Shown piece by piece: positions 31,643 through 39,691 of a DNA stretch of 64,000 bases. The translations under genes were made by a program, and so were the position numbers. Position 1 is the first letter of the stretch. Every line of letters begins with the position of its first letter. The notes beneath the pieces are model-generated. The model did not search any database and was not told where the DNA came from. It was given only the letters and a program-made list of their open reading frames with translations. This DNA comes from Pseudoduganella lurida (GTDB taxonomy: Bacteria; Pseudomonadota; Gammaproteobacteria; Burkholderiales; Burkholderiaceae_D): the NCBI RefSeq assembly GCF_007830455.1, contig NZ_VLLB01000001.1, forward strand, positions 1,054,001 to 1,118,000. The letters are read 5' to 3'.

Positions 31643-33280
31643 ATGCAGCCCGATGACGCCCACCCGCACAGGAAGCACGCTTTGACGAGCAATCGAAACG
31701 CCGAGGCGTCGCCGCGCCGCCGCGCCCTGCTGGCGCTGGCCGCGGCAGCCGCGCTGCCCTTCCCCACCGCCCGCGCCGACGATGACGATCACGCGCACGC
31801 GCACGGCCGCACCGGTGCGCCTGCCGGCAAGGATGTGCTGACGGTGGTGGGTCCCTGGGAGCTGACGGGACTGGAACCTTCGCGCTCCGGCTACATGTTC
31901 GCCCGCATGGAGGTGGCCGAAACGCTGCTCGACGTGGACGACCGCGGCGGCCTGCGCGCCGGCCTTGCCTCCGCATGGCAGGCCTCCGCCGATGGCCTGC
32001 AGTGGCGCTTCACGCTGGCCCCGGGGCGGCGCTACCATGATGGCTCGCCCGTCACGCCTGCCAGCGTGGCCGCCTGCCTGCAGCGCGCGCATGCCCGGCC
32101 CGGCGTGCTGCGGCTAGCGGACGTGCGCGACATCGCGGCCAGCGGCATGGACATCGTCTTCCGGCTGGGCCGCCCGTTCGTGCCGCTGCCCTACCTGCTC
32201 ACGCATTATTCGACCCAGATCCTGGCGCCCGCCTCGTTCGGCGCGCGCGGCAACGTGGCGGCGGTCATCGGCAGCGGACCGTTCCGCATCACCGCCCTCT
32301 CCCTGCCGCAGCAGTTCGATGTAGAGCGGGTGGCAGATGGCGGCACCTCCGGCGCGCGCGTCCGGCGCGCCCGCTACATCAGCGTGGCCCGCGCGGAGAC
32401 CCGCACGCTGCTGGTGCGCAGCGGCCAGGCCGACCTGGCGTTCTCGCTCGATCCGCCCAGCATCCGCGCGCTGCGGAGCAACCCGAACGTGGCGCTGATG
32501 TCTGCCATGCTGCCCCGCACCACCTTCATCAAGCTCAATGCCGGCCATCCGCTGCTGGCCGATGTGCGCGTGCGGCAGGCGATCGCGCTGTGCGTGGAAC
32601 GCCGCGGCATCGCCCGCGCTTTGCTGCGCGATCCGGGCCTGGGCGCAACGCAGCTGTTCCCCCGCTCGATGGCGGGTTGGCACGACAGCACGCTGCCACC
32701 GCTGCGCACCGATCCGGCCGCCGCACGCCGCCTGCTGGACCAGGCGGGCTGGCAGGTGGCCGCCGACGGCATCCGCCAGCGCGCCGGCGTGCGCATGGCA
32801 CTGACGCTGACGACCTTCGTCGACCGTCCCGAGCTGCCGCTGATCGCCGCTGCGCTGCAGGAAGAGATGCGCCAGGTCGGCATCGCTGTGCGCGTGGTGG
32901 TCGGCAATTCCAGCGACATCCCCGCCGGCCACCGGAGCGGCACGCTGCAGATGGGGCTCGTGGCACGCAATTTCGGCAATGTGTCCGACCCGGTGGCCAC
33001 GCTGCTGGACGACTTCGGGCCCGGCGGCGGCGACTGGGGCGCGATGGGCTGGCGCAATGCGCAGTCGAGCGGCGCGCTGGCCCGGCTGGCCGCCACGCAG
33101 GGCGATGCCGACTCGCGCCGTGCCGACCGCGCCACTGTGGCAGCCACGCTGCAGGCGGAACTGCCCGTGATCCCGGTGGTGTGGTACCGCCAGGTGTGCG
33201 CGGCCAGCCGCCGCATCGCCGGCGCCAGCATCGATCCGTTCGAACGCAGTTATCGCCTGTCGGCGGTGCGATGGGCCTGA
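31643..33280 (+). CDS. ABC importer substrate-binding protein (peptide/nickel class)
   Basis: Up to 545 residues, family 5 solute-binding protein (SBP_bac_5): TLLDVDDRGGLRAGLASAW, WRFTLAPGRRYHDGSPVTP, and LNAGHPLLADVRVRQAIALCV. The export signal follows three arginines (PRRRALLALAAAAALPF). The mature N-terminus starts with DDDDHAHAHG, a likely metal-binding patch. ATG 31643 has no good SD; TTG 31682, six bases after AGGAAG, is a better start and gives 532 residues. First gene of a four-gene importer operon; cargo could be nickel, another metal chelate, or peptides. Confidence 0.88.
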   Translation: MQPDDAHPHRKHALTSNRNAEASPRRRALLALAAAAALPFPTARADDDDHAHAHGRTGAPAGKDVLTVVGPWELTGLEPSRSGYMFARMEVAETLLDVDDRGGLRAGLASAWQASADGLQWRFTLAPGRRYHDGSPVTPASVAACLQRAHARPGVLRLADVRDIAASGMDIVFRLGRPFVPLPYLLTHYSTQILAPASFGARGNVAAVIGSGPFRITALSLPQQFDVERVADGGTSGARVRRARYISVARAETRTLLVRSGQADLAFSLDPPSIRALRSNPNVALMSAMLPRTTFIKLNAGHPLLADVRVRQAIALCVERRGIARALLRDPGLGATQLFPRSMAGWHDSTLPPLRTDPAAARRLLDQAGWQVAADGIRQRAGVRMALTLTTFVDRPELPLIAAALQEEMRQVGIAVRVVVGNSSDIPAGHRSGTLQMGLVARNFGNVSDPVATLLDDFGPGGGDWGAMGWRNAQSSGALARLAATQGDADSRRADRATVAATLQAELPVIPVVWYRQVCAASRRIAGASIDPFERSYRLSAVRWA

Positions 33281-33324
33281 AGAACGAGGTGGGTCTGAAG
33301 AACCAGATGGGCCTGAAGAACAAT
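33271..33324 (+). repeat. Three 18-base tandem repeats at a gene start
   Basis: Units ATGGGCCTGAAGAAC plus GAG, CAG or AAT (middle unit opens GTGGGT) run head to tail. Each unit opens with an ATG or GTG in the permease frame, so repeat number would change the number of possible starts without a frame shift. Confidence 0.85.
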
Positions 33325-34275
33325 CTGCCGGCATGGCGCGGACTGGCACCCGCGCTGGCGCGCCGCCTGCTGCAGGCCGCGATGGTGGCGCTGCTGGTCG
33401 GCACGCTGTGCTTCTTCATGACGCGCCTGCTCCCCGGGGACATCGCCTACCGCATCGCGGCGGGCCGCTACGGCTACGACATGGTGACGGCGGCGGCGGC
33501 CGAAGCGGTGCGCATCGAACTGGGCCTGGACCGCCCGTGGTTTGCCGCGCTGGCCGACTGGTGGGGACGGCTGCTGCAGCTCGACCTGGGCATGTCGCAG
33601 GTGACGGGCGAGCCCGTGCTGATCGAGATCGCCCGGCAGCTCGGGCCCACGCTGCGCCTGTCCCTGCTGGCGATGGCCATGTCGCTGTGCGTCGGCCCCA
33701 CGCTCGGCGTGCTGGCGGGGCTGCGTCCGGGCGGCCTGATCGACCGCCTCACGCTGGCCCTGTCGGTGGCGCTGCGCGCCATGCCGCCCTTCCTCCTGGG
33801 ATTGATCCTCGTGCTGGTCTTCTCGGTGCAGCTGGGCGCGCTGCCCGCGGCCGGCCACGACGACCACGGCAGCATCATGCTGCCCGCCCTCACGCTGGCG
33901 CTGGGCATGGCGGCCGTCTCCTGCCGGGTGGCGCGCGACGCGATGGTGCAGGTGTCGGCATCGGCCTACTTCGCCTTCGCACTGACCAAGGGCCTGACAC
34001 CGCGGCAGGCGCTCCTGCGGCACGGCGTGCGCAACGTGGCGGCACCGGTGACGGCCTACCTGGGCGTGCAGCTCGTCTACCTGATCGAGGGCGTGGTACT
34101 GGTGGAGACCATCTTTGCCTGGCCCGGCATCGGCCACGCGCTGGTGCACGCCATCTTCGGCCGCGACGTGCCGATGATCCAGGGCAGCGCGCTGGTACTC
34201 GGCCTGCTGTTCGTGCTGTTCAACGCGCTCGTCGACACGGCCTGCGCTTTCATCGACCCACGCCGCAAGCCATGA
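33271..34275 (+). CDS. ABC importer permease, DppB-like
   Basis: A 334-residue permease overlapping the end of the binding-protein gene by 10 bases. It has the DppB/NikB topology: an early membrane segment, the periplasmic ELGLDRPWFAALADWWGRLLQLDLGMS stretch (broken here across residues 84-110), and the cytoplasmic EAA loop near VSASAYFAFALTKGLTPRQALLRHGVRN. The first 18 residues are three tandem copies of the hexamer GLKN-type repeat encoded by three 18-base units, so ATG 33307 may be the real start. A loop with GHDDHG echoes the histidine-rich binding protein. Confidence 0.88.
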   Translation: MGLKNEVGLKNQMGLKNNLPAWRGLAPALARRLLQAAMVALLVGTLCFFMTRLLPGDIAYRIAAGRYGYDMVTAAAAEAVRIELGLDRPWFAALADWWGRLLQLDLGMSQVTGEPVLIEIARQLGPTLRLSLLAMAMSLCVGPTLGVLAGLRPGGLIDRLTLALSVALRAMPPFLLGLILVLVFSVQLGALPAAGHDDHGSIMLPALTLALGMAAVSCRVARDAMVQVSASAYFAFALTKGLTPRQALLRHGVRNVAAPVTAYLGVQLVYLIEGVVLVETIFAWPGIGHALVHAIFGRDVPMIQGSALVLGLLFVLFNALVDTACAFIDPRRKP

Positions 34276-35114
34276 ACCAGATGCCTTCCGCTCCTCTCGA
34301 TCTGCCATACCACACGGAGGCGCGCTGGCGGCCCCGCGCGGGACAGATGGCCGGCATCGCCCTGCTGGTCCTCATCGCTGCGTTCGCGCTGTTCGGCCCC
34401 TGGCTGGTCGGCATCGATCCGGCACGCCAGCAGCTCGAGCGCTTCCTGGAAGTCCCCAGCCTGGCGCACCCGCTCGGCTTCGACCAGCTGGGCCGCAGCA
34501 TGCTGGCCCGGCTGGCCCATGGCACGCAGCTGTCGCTGGCACTGGCGGCGATCAGCGTGCTGTCGGCAGCCATTCCCGGCACGCTGCTCGGCCTGCTGGC
34601 TGCCTGGTGGGGCGGCTGGCCGGAGCGCCTGCTGGCGGCGCTGGCCGATGCGGTACTCGCCCTCCCCGGCCTGCTCCTGGTGCTGCTGCTGGCCGCCTTC
34701 GCGCCGGGCGGCTTCTGGCCGCTGTACGTGGGCATTTCGCTGGCCCTGTGGGTGGAATATTTTCGCGTGGTGCGCGCCGCCAGCCGCATCCTGCTGGCCG
34801 GCCCGCAGGTCGAGGCGGCGCGCCTGCTCGGCTTCGGCGCAGCGTACATCGTGCGCCGCCACCTGCTGCCGGAGCTGCTGCCACGCCTGCTCACGCTGAT
34901 GCGCTTCGGCTTTGCCGGCGCCGTGCTGGCCATGTCCGCGCTGGGCTTCGTGGGCGTGGGCCTGCAGCCGCCCACGCCGGAACTGGGCGTGATGATGATC
35001 GAGCTGCTGCCCTACTACGGCGAAGCCCCGTGGCTGGTGGGCGCGCCCGTGCTGGTGCTGTTCCTGACACTGCTCGGGCTGTTGCTGCTCCCCGCCGGAA
35101 CGGAGACGGCATGA
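34272..35114 (+). CDS. ABC importer permease, DppC-like
   Basis: A 280-residue second permease whose ATGA start overlaps the stop of the first. DppC-type features: a cytoplasmic leader, membrane segment IALLVLIAAFALFGPWLVG, the phrase HPLGFDQLGRSMLARLAHGTQLSL, and the EAA loop (VRAASRILLAGPQVEAARLLGFG). The C-terminal phrase LSALGFVGVGLQPPTPELGVM (read MSALGF here) is diagnostic of the family. It pairs with the upstream permease to form the channel. Confidence 0.92.
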   Translation: MNQMPSAPLDLPYHTEARWRPRAGQMAGIALLVLIAAFALFGPWLVGIDPARQQLERFLEVPSLAHPLGFDQLGRSMLARLAHGTQLSLALAAISVLSAAIPGTLLGLLAAWWGGWPERLLAALADAVLALPGLLLVLLLAAFAPGGFWPLYVGISLALWVEYFRVVRAASRILLAGPQVEAARLLGFGAAYIVRRHLLPELLPRLLTLMRFGFAGAVLAMSALGFVGVGLQPPTPELGVMMIELLPYYGEAPWLVGAPVLVLFLTLLGLLLLPAGTETA

Positions 35115-36523
35115 ACACGCCGGCCCTGGCAGTCGAACGCCTGACCGTCTTCCATCGCGACCAGCCGCTGGTGCGCGACATCGCGTTGACCATTCCCGCC
35201 GGTGGCGTGCTCACGCTGCTGGGAGAGAGCGGCTCCGGCAAGTCGCTGCTGGCACAGGCCGTGATGGGCAACCTGCCCGCCGCGCTGCACTGCACGGGCA
35301 GCGTGCATGTCGGCGGCGAGCGCACCGACGCCGCCGACCAGCGCAGCCGCCACGCGGGCTGGGGACGCCGCGTGGCCCTGCTGCCGCAGGAACCGTGGCT
35401 GGCACTCGACCCGACCATGAAGGTGCGTCGCCAGGTCGCCGAGAGCTACCAGCTGGTCAACGCAACGCGGCCCCCGGCGGGTGCGGCAATGCAGCTCGCG
35501 GGGCGCGCCCTCGCCGGCCTGGGCCTGCAGGACGCGGCGGACAAATACCCGTTCATGCTCTCCGGCGGCATGGCGCAGCGCGTCGCCTTCCTGGCCACGC
35601 ATGCCGCCGGCGCCCCGCTGCTGATCATCGACGAACCGACCAAGGGCCTGGACGCCGACCGGCGCGGCGAGGTGCTCGACCTGCTGCTGGCCGCGCGCGC
35701 GGAGGGCATGAGCCTGCTGTGCATCACGCACGACGTGTGGCTGGCGCGTGCCCTCGGCGGCCGGCTGGCGGTCATGCTGGAAGGCGCGATGGTCGAACAG
35801 GGCGATGCCGCGCAAGTGCTGGCCGCACCCGAGCACGCCTACACGCGACGCCTGCTCGCCGCGGAGCCGGCCCACTGGCCGCGGCGGCCCGCCCTGCATC
35901 GGCCGGCGCAGCGCAACGTGGTCTGCGTCGACGGTGTCGCCAAGGCGTTCGGCGACGAGCGCCTGTTCGACGGCGTGAGTGCGCGGTTCGGCGCCGGCGA
36001 GATCGTCGCCGTCAGCGGTCCGAGCGGATCGGGCAAGACCACCTTCGGCAATCTCGTGCTGGGCCTGCTGGCACCGGACCGCGGCAGCGTCACCCGTGCC
36101 GCCGGCCTCGCGCCCACCGCGTTCCAGAAGATCTACCAGGATCCCGCCGCGGCCTTTGCACCCCGCATCACCCTGCGCACCGCCCTGCGCGACCTGGTGC
36201 GCCTGCACCGGCTGGACTGGCAGGTGCTGGACGACCTGCTGGCGCGCATGCGCCTGTCCACGGCCCTGCTGGACCGCCTGCCGGGCCAGGTCTCGGGCGG
36301 CGAGCTGCAACGGATCGCGCTGGCCCGCGTGCTGCTGATGAAACCCGCGCTGATCTTCGCCGACGAGCCGACCTCGCGCCTCGATCCCGTCACGCAGCAG
36401 GAAGTGATCGCGCTGCTGGCCGAACAGGCCCGGGCCCATGACTGTGCGGTGATGCTGGTGACGCACGATGCGGACATCGCACACAGGATTGCCGACCGGC
36501 AGATCGCCCTGCTGAAGACCTGA
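35111..36523 (+). CDS. ABC importer ATPase, two fused nucleotide-binding domains
   Basis: 470 residues in which the two ATPases that are usually separate (DppD/DppF or NikD/NikE) are one chain. Domain one: Walker A GESGSGKS near 38-45, signature LSGGMAQR, Walker B LLIIDEPTKGLD, switch THD. Domain two: Walker A GPSGSGKT near 303-310, signature VSGGELQR, Walker B LIFADEPTSRLD, switch THD. Both are complete, so both sites should hydrolyse ATP. The start overlaps the permease stop (ATGA), completing a tightly coupled operon. Confidence 0.95.
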   Translation: MNTPALAVERLTVFHRDQPLVRDIALTIPAGGVLTLLGESGSGKSLLAQAVMGNLPAALHCTGSVHVGGERTDAADQRSRHAGWGRRVALLPQEPWLALDPTMKVRRQVAESYQLVNATRPPAGAAMQLAGRALAGLGLQDAADKYPFMLSGGMAQRVAFLATHAAGAPLLIIDEPTKGLDADRRGEVLDLLLAARAEGMSLLCITHDVWLARALGGRLAVMLEGAMVEQGDAAQVLAAPEHAYTRRLLAAEPAHWPRRPALHRPAQRNVVCVDGVAKAFGDERLFDGVSARFGAGEIVAVSGPSGSGKTTFGNLVLGLLAPDRGSVTRAAGLAPTAFQKIYQDPAAAFAPRITLRTALRDLVRLHRLDWQVLDDLLARMRLSTALLDRLPGQVSGGELQRIALARVLLMKPALIFADEPTSRLDPVTQQEVIALLAEQARAHDCAVMLVTHDADIAHRIADRQIALLKT

Positions 36524-36655
36524 GGGCACGGCGGTACCGCGCGGGGATGCCGCTCAGCCACGCCGCCAGGCGCCACCTTGCTGACCGCACGCAAGCGTGT
36601 GCCGCCGCACATTCGCGCGGGGTGAAAAAATGGAAGATACTGTTTATATGCTTTC

Positions 36656-36683
36656 GCCTGCCGAACGATGTCGTTCGGCAGGC
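36656..36683. promoter_or_regulatory. 28-base palindrome upstream of a membrane gene
   Basis: GCCTGCCGAACGA and TCGTTCGGCAGGC form a perfect 13-base inverted repeat with a two-base centre, 25 bases before the ATG of the next gene and just after an AT-rich stretch (GTTTATATGC) that can serve as its -10. It could be an operator for a dimeric repressor or a 5' leader hairpin. It has no T-run. Confidence 0.7.
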
Positions 36684-36708
36684 AGGCACTGCAGACAGAG
36701 AATCCATC

Positions 36709-37413
36709 ATGCATTCAACCGACCACGATTGCGTGGCTTCGTACCGCACGCTGAGCCGCCTGATCGGCTGGGCCGGGCTGCTGATGCCGGCCGTGGTCCG
36801 GGTCGGCGCGCTGCTGGCCGATGGCGTCGGCGCCACCGATTCGCTGAGCGCCTACTACTACACGAGCATGCGCGACATCTTTGTGTCGACCACGGTGCTG
36901 ACGGGCGTTCTGCTGCTGTGCTACCGCACGGCGCATGTGCAGGACACGGTAGTGGCCACGCTGGCCGGCCTGGCCGCCATCGGGCTGGCGCTGTTTCCGA
37001 TGGATCCCGTTTACGCGGCCGAGCTGCTGGCGCGTTATCCCGACCTCGGCACCGACCGCCATTACGCGGCGGGCGGCGCGCTGGGCTATCACCTGGCCTG
37101 CGCCGTCGCGTTCGCGGGGCTGTCGTTCTACCTGGTGTTCTTCCGCTTCGGCGCCGTAGTGTGCGATGACCGTCCCCGTGCGGCCGCGCGACGGCTGGCA
37201 TACCGGCTGTGCGGCGCGATGATGCTGCTGTCGTTCGCGGCGATCGCCGTGCTGACGGTATTCGACCACGGCGCCTCGTACTTCTGGCCCGAGACCTGCG
37301 CGGTGAGCGCGCTGGCCGTGGCCTGGCTCGTCAAGGGCGAGGCCTTGCTGAAGGAGGCGGTACCGGCCGCGTGCGTCCCGGCCGCAGAGGACGCCACGCT
37401 GCACCTGCACTGA
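36709..37413 (+). CDS. Multi-span membrane protein of unknown function (DUF998-like)
   Basis: A 234-residue protein with about six membrane segments. Near the start it has the phrase TDSLSAYYYTSMRDIFV, which I associate with a widespread uncharacterised bacterial membrane family resembling DUF998. His and Tyr residues in RHYAAGGALGYH and the C-terminal FDHGASYFWPET could lie in the membrane cavity. The chain ends with a soluble tail (ATLHLH). It follows the ABC operon by 185 bases and has its own promoter region with a palindrome. Confidence 0.7.
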   Translation: MHSTDHDCVASYRTLSRLIGWAGLLMPAVVRVGALLADGVGATDSLSAYYYTSMRDIFVSTTVLTGVLLLCYRTAHVQDTVVATLAGLAAIGLALFPMDPVYAAELLARYPDLGTDRHYAAGGALGYHLACAVAFAGLSFYLVFFRFGAVVCDDRPRAAARRLAYRLCGAMMLLSFAAIAVLTVFDHGASYFWPETCAVSALAVAWLVKGEALLKEAVPAACVPAAEDATLHLH

Positions 37414-37543
37414 GCTGCCTGGCCGCCCCGCGTCCGTAGCAATCTGTTACAGCGCGCCGGTACACCGACTGCCGTCCCATTGCGTTATGGCATGAACAGC
37501 CCGGCGCACGTCGCGCCCGGCCAACGTATCCGATGGAGACACC

Positions 37544-38191
37544 ATGAAGCGCCTGTTCACCGCCCTCGCCCTGCTGGCATCGTTCACCCACGTCGTCGCC
37601 GGCGAAATCTCGCTGTATTCGCGGCCCGATTTCCGCGGCAGCCCTTTCACCGTCCGCGGCGCCGCGCCCAACTTCGACGACCTGGGTTTCAACGATCGTG
37701 CCTCGTCGATCATCGTTCGCTCGGGCACCTGGGAAGTCTGCCAGCACAAGAATTTCGGCGGCCAGTGCACGGTGCTGACGCCGGGCGAGTATCCGACGCT
37801 GAGCCGCATGAACGACCAGATCTCGTCGGTGCGCGAAGTGGACCAGCGCCGCGGCCGCGGTGACTACGATGGGCGCGGTGATTATGACGGGCGCGATGGG
37901 GATCGCCGGGACCGCCGCGACCACCGTGGCGACGACGGGCGCGGTGCCCCCGTCGAACTGTTCACCGACCGCGATTTCGGCGGCCGCGCCATCCCTGTCG
38001 GCAACGACATCCGCACCCTGCGCTCACGCGACTTCAACGACCGCGCCACCTCGATGATCGTGCGCGAAGGCGAATGGCAGTTGTGCGAGCTCGACGATTT
38101 CGGCGGCCGCTGCATCGTCTACGCGCCAGGCCGCTATCCCTTCCTGCAGGGCATGCAGGACATGGCATCGTCGGTGCGCCGGCTGCGCTGA
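37544..38191 (+). CDS. Secreted double beta/gamma-crystallin protein
   Basis: 215 residues: signal peptide (1-19, HVVAG), a first beta/gamma-crystallin domain (20-100), a charged linker (101-134) and a second domain (136-215). The calcium-binding N/D-N/D-x-x-S/T-S motifs are NDRASS (50-55), NDQISS (90-95) and NDRATS (165-170); the fourth site is altered to QDMASS. Paired cysteines occur in each domain (C66/C75 and C181/C190). The linker has a tandem RGDYDG repeat and is rich in Arg and Asp. Likely an extracytoplasmic Ca-binding stress or envelope protein. Confidence 0.92.
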   Translation: MKRLFTALALLASFTHVVAGEISLYSRPDFRGSPFTVRGAAPNFDDLGFNDRASSIIVRSGTWEVCQHKNFGGQCTVLTPGEYPTLSRMNDQISSVREVDQRRGRGDYDGRGDYDGRDGDRRDRRDHRGDDGRGAPVELFTDRDFGGRAIPVGNDIRTLRSRDFNDRATSMIVREGEWQLCELDDFGGRCIVYAPGRYPFLQGMQDMASSVRRLR

Positions 38192-38207
38192 TCGCGCACC
38201 ATCCCGG

Positions 38208-38495
38208 TCACAGGTAGTCGACCTCTGAGGCATTGGCCGGGTATTCCTCGGCCAGCTCCCGCAAGCACTTCTGCATGATCAGGGCATCGCGGGGAAAGCG
38301 CTCCGCGAAGCCGTTCCAGCCGACCAGCTGCAGCCTGCGCGGCATGGGCACGAGACCGATGATCACATCCCAGAACGCATCCCAGTTCGGCCCGTACCAG
38401 TCGGGGAAATGCAGCGTTTGCGCGAGCAGCGCATGCAGGTCGCGCACGGTGGCGATGTTGGAAATGTCGAGGACGACGAGGTCTTGGCGGGTCAT
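38208..38495 (-). CDS. Barstar-family protein
   Basis: A 95-residue cytosolic protein of the barstar family: LVVLDISNIATVRDLHALLAQ, then HFPDWYGPNWDAFWDVI, where in barstar this helix and loop block the active site of barnase, and an acidic C-terminal half. Barstar inhibits an extracellular-type RNase. No barnase-like gene lies near, so it may protect against a toxin delivered by other cells or act on a distant partner. It converges with the crystallin gene, 16 bases apart. Confidence 0.9.
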   Translation of the reverse strand: MTRQDLVVLDISNIATVRDLHALLAQTLHFPDWYGPNWDAFWDVIIGLVPMPRRLQLVGWNGFAERFPRDALIMQKCLRELAEEYPANASEVDYL

Positions 38496-38512
38496 CGGCC
38501 GATTCTAGCATC

Positions 38513-38565
38513 GCCCGCCCGCCCGCCCGCACTCACTCCTCACTCACTCACCCACCTACTCACGC
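38513..38565. repeat. CCCG and CACT simple repeats
   Basis: A run of CCCG units followed by ACTC/CACT units between the ribokinase stop and the barstar start. Such microsatellites can vary in length; here the run is only 20-50 bases upstream of the barstar ATG, in its promoter region. Confidence 0.6.
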
Positions 38566-38575
38566 ACGCCTGCCG

Positions 38576-39484
38576 TCAGACCGGCGCAGGCCGGTGCTCT
38601 GCCATCAGCCGTTCGATGTCTTCGCGGTGCGGCTGCGCTGGCTGCGCGCCCGCCTTCGTGCAGGCCAGCGCGGCCGCGGCCGAGGCGTGGTCCATCGCGC
38701 GATGCCGGTCCATGCCCTCGGCCGTCGCGGCGGCAAACACGCCGGCAAACGTGTCGCCCGCGCCGGTGGTATCGCACACCGGGACCCGGTACGCCGGCAC
38801 AGTCAGCACCTTGCCATCGCCAGCGGCCAGCAGCGCCCCTTCACCACCCAACGTCACCAGCACTTCGATCGCATGCCGGCGCGCCAGCGCCAGTGCCGCC
38901 TCGCGCGGATCGCTCGCACCGTCCAGTGCTGCCAGCTCCCGGGCATTGACGATCAGGATGTCCAGTGCATCCAGGTCGGGAAGGCGGTCCGGCTGCAATG
39001 GCGATGCATTCAGGATCACCGTGCGGCCCATGGCCCTGGCACGGCGCGCGAGGGCCATCGTTTCGAACAGGTCCGTCTCCAGCTGCAGCAGCAGGCAGCG
39101 GCCGCCTGCAAGGTCGGCATCCGTGAGCTGTTGCGCCGTCGCGGCCAGGTTGGCGCCGGCGGCCACCACGATCGAGTTCTCGCCGCCGCCATCGACGAGG
39201 ATCACCGCGATGCCGGTGGCCGCGCCGGCGATCGGGACGACGCCGGCCGTATCGACGCCGGCCGCCACCACGCAGCCCAGCGCCGTCGCGGCAAACGCGT
39301 CGTCGCCGGTGGCACCGAACAGGCGCACCGGCACGCCGAAGCAGCGCGCCGCATGCGCCTGGTTGGCGCCCTTGCCGCCCGCGCAGACATGGGCCTGGCC
39401 GCCCAGCACCGTCTCGCCCGGCAGCGGCAGGCGCGCCGTGCCGACGGCGATATCGACGTTGATCGAGCCGAAAACGTTGATCAT
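38576..39484 (-). CDS. rbsK: Ribokinase
   Basis: A 302-residue PfkB-family kinase. The ribokinase opening VFGSINVDI, the sugar-binding GGKGANQAHAA stretch near residue 37-47, and the C-terminal PfkB signature DTTGAGDTFAG with the catalytic Asp are all present. It phosphorylates D-ribose at O5 with ATP in the cytoplasm. The ATG follows GGGGAGCCACGC, a clear SD; codons further upstream are not accepted. No ribose transporter is adjacent, so ribose from nucleoside salvage is a likely source. Confidence 0.88.
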   Translation of the reverse strand: MINVFGSINVDIAVGTARLPLPGETVLGGQAHVCAGGKGANQAHAARCFGVPVRLFGATGDDAFAATALGCVVAAGVDTAGVVPIAGAATGIAVILVDGGGENSIVVAAGANLAATAQQLTDADLAGGRCLLLQLETDLFETMALARRARAMGRTVILNASPLQPDRLPDLDALDILIVNARELAALDGASDPREAALALARRHAIEVLVTLGGEGALLAAGDGKVLTVPAYRVPVCDTTGAGDTFAGVFAAATAEGMDRHRAMDHASAAAALACTKAGAQPAQPHREDIERLMAEHRPAPV

Positions 39485-39691
39485 GCGTGGCTCCCCGGCG
39501 CGTGACTCCCCACCATGACGCGGGTGGCACATGGCATTCCTTTGCAGGCCGGCTGCGGCCCGACTCCAACGTTCGACATGCATGCTCCCGGTGAGATCTC
39601 GTCTGGCTGCAGGTTAGCACGCTGATGGATCACGGCAATGGCCTGCCCGCGCGCGATTCCTTGCCGGTGCGCGCAGCGGGGCTTTCCGCTG

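Noticed and set aside
33340-34260. Antisense frame rich in His and Gln over the permease
   Set aside because: Product composition is a complement of membrane codons; the permease on the plus strand has clear family motifs and operon coupling.
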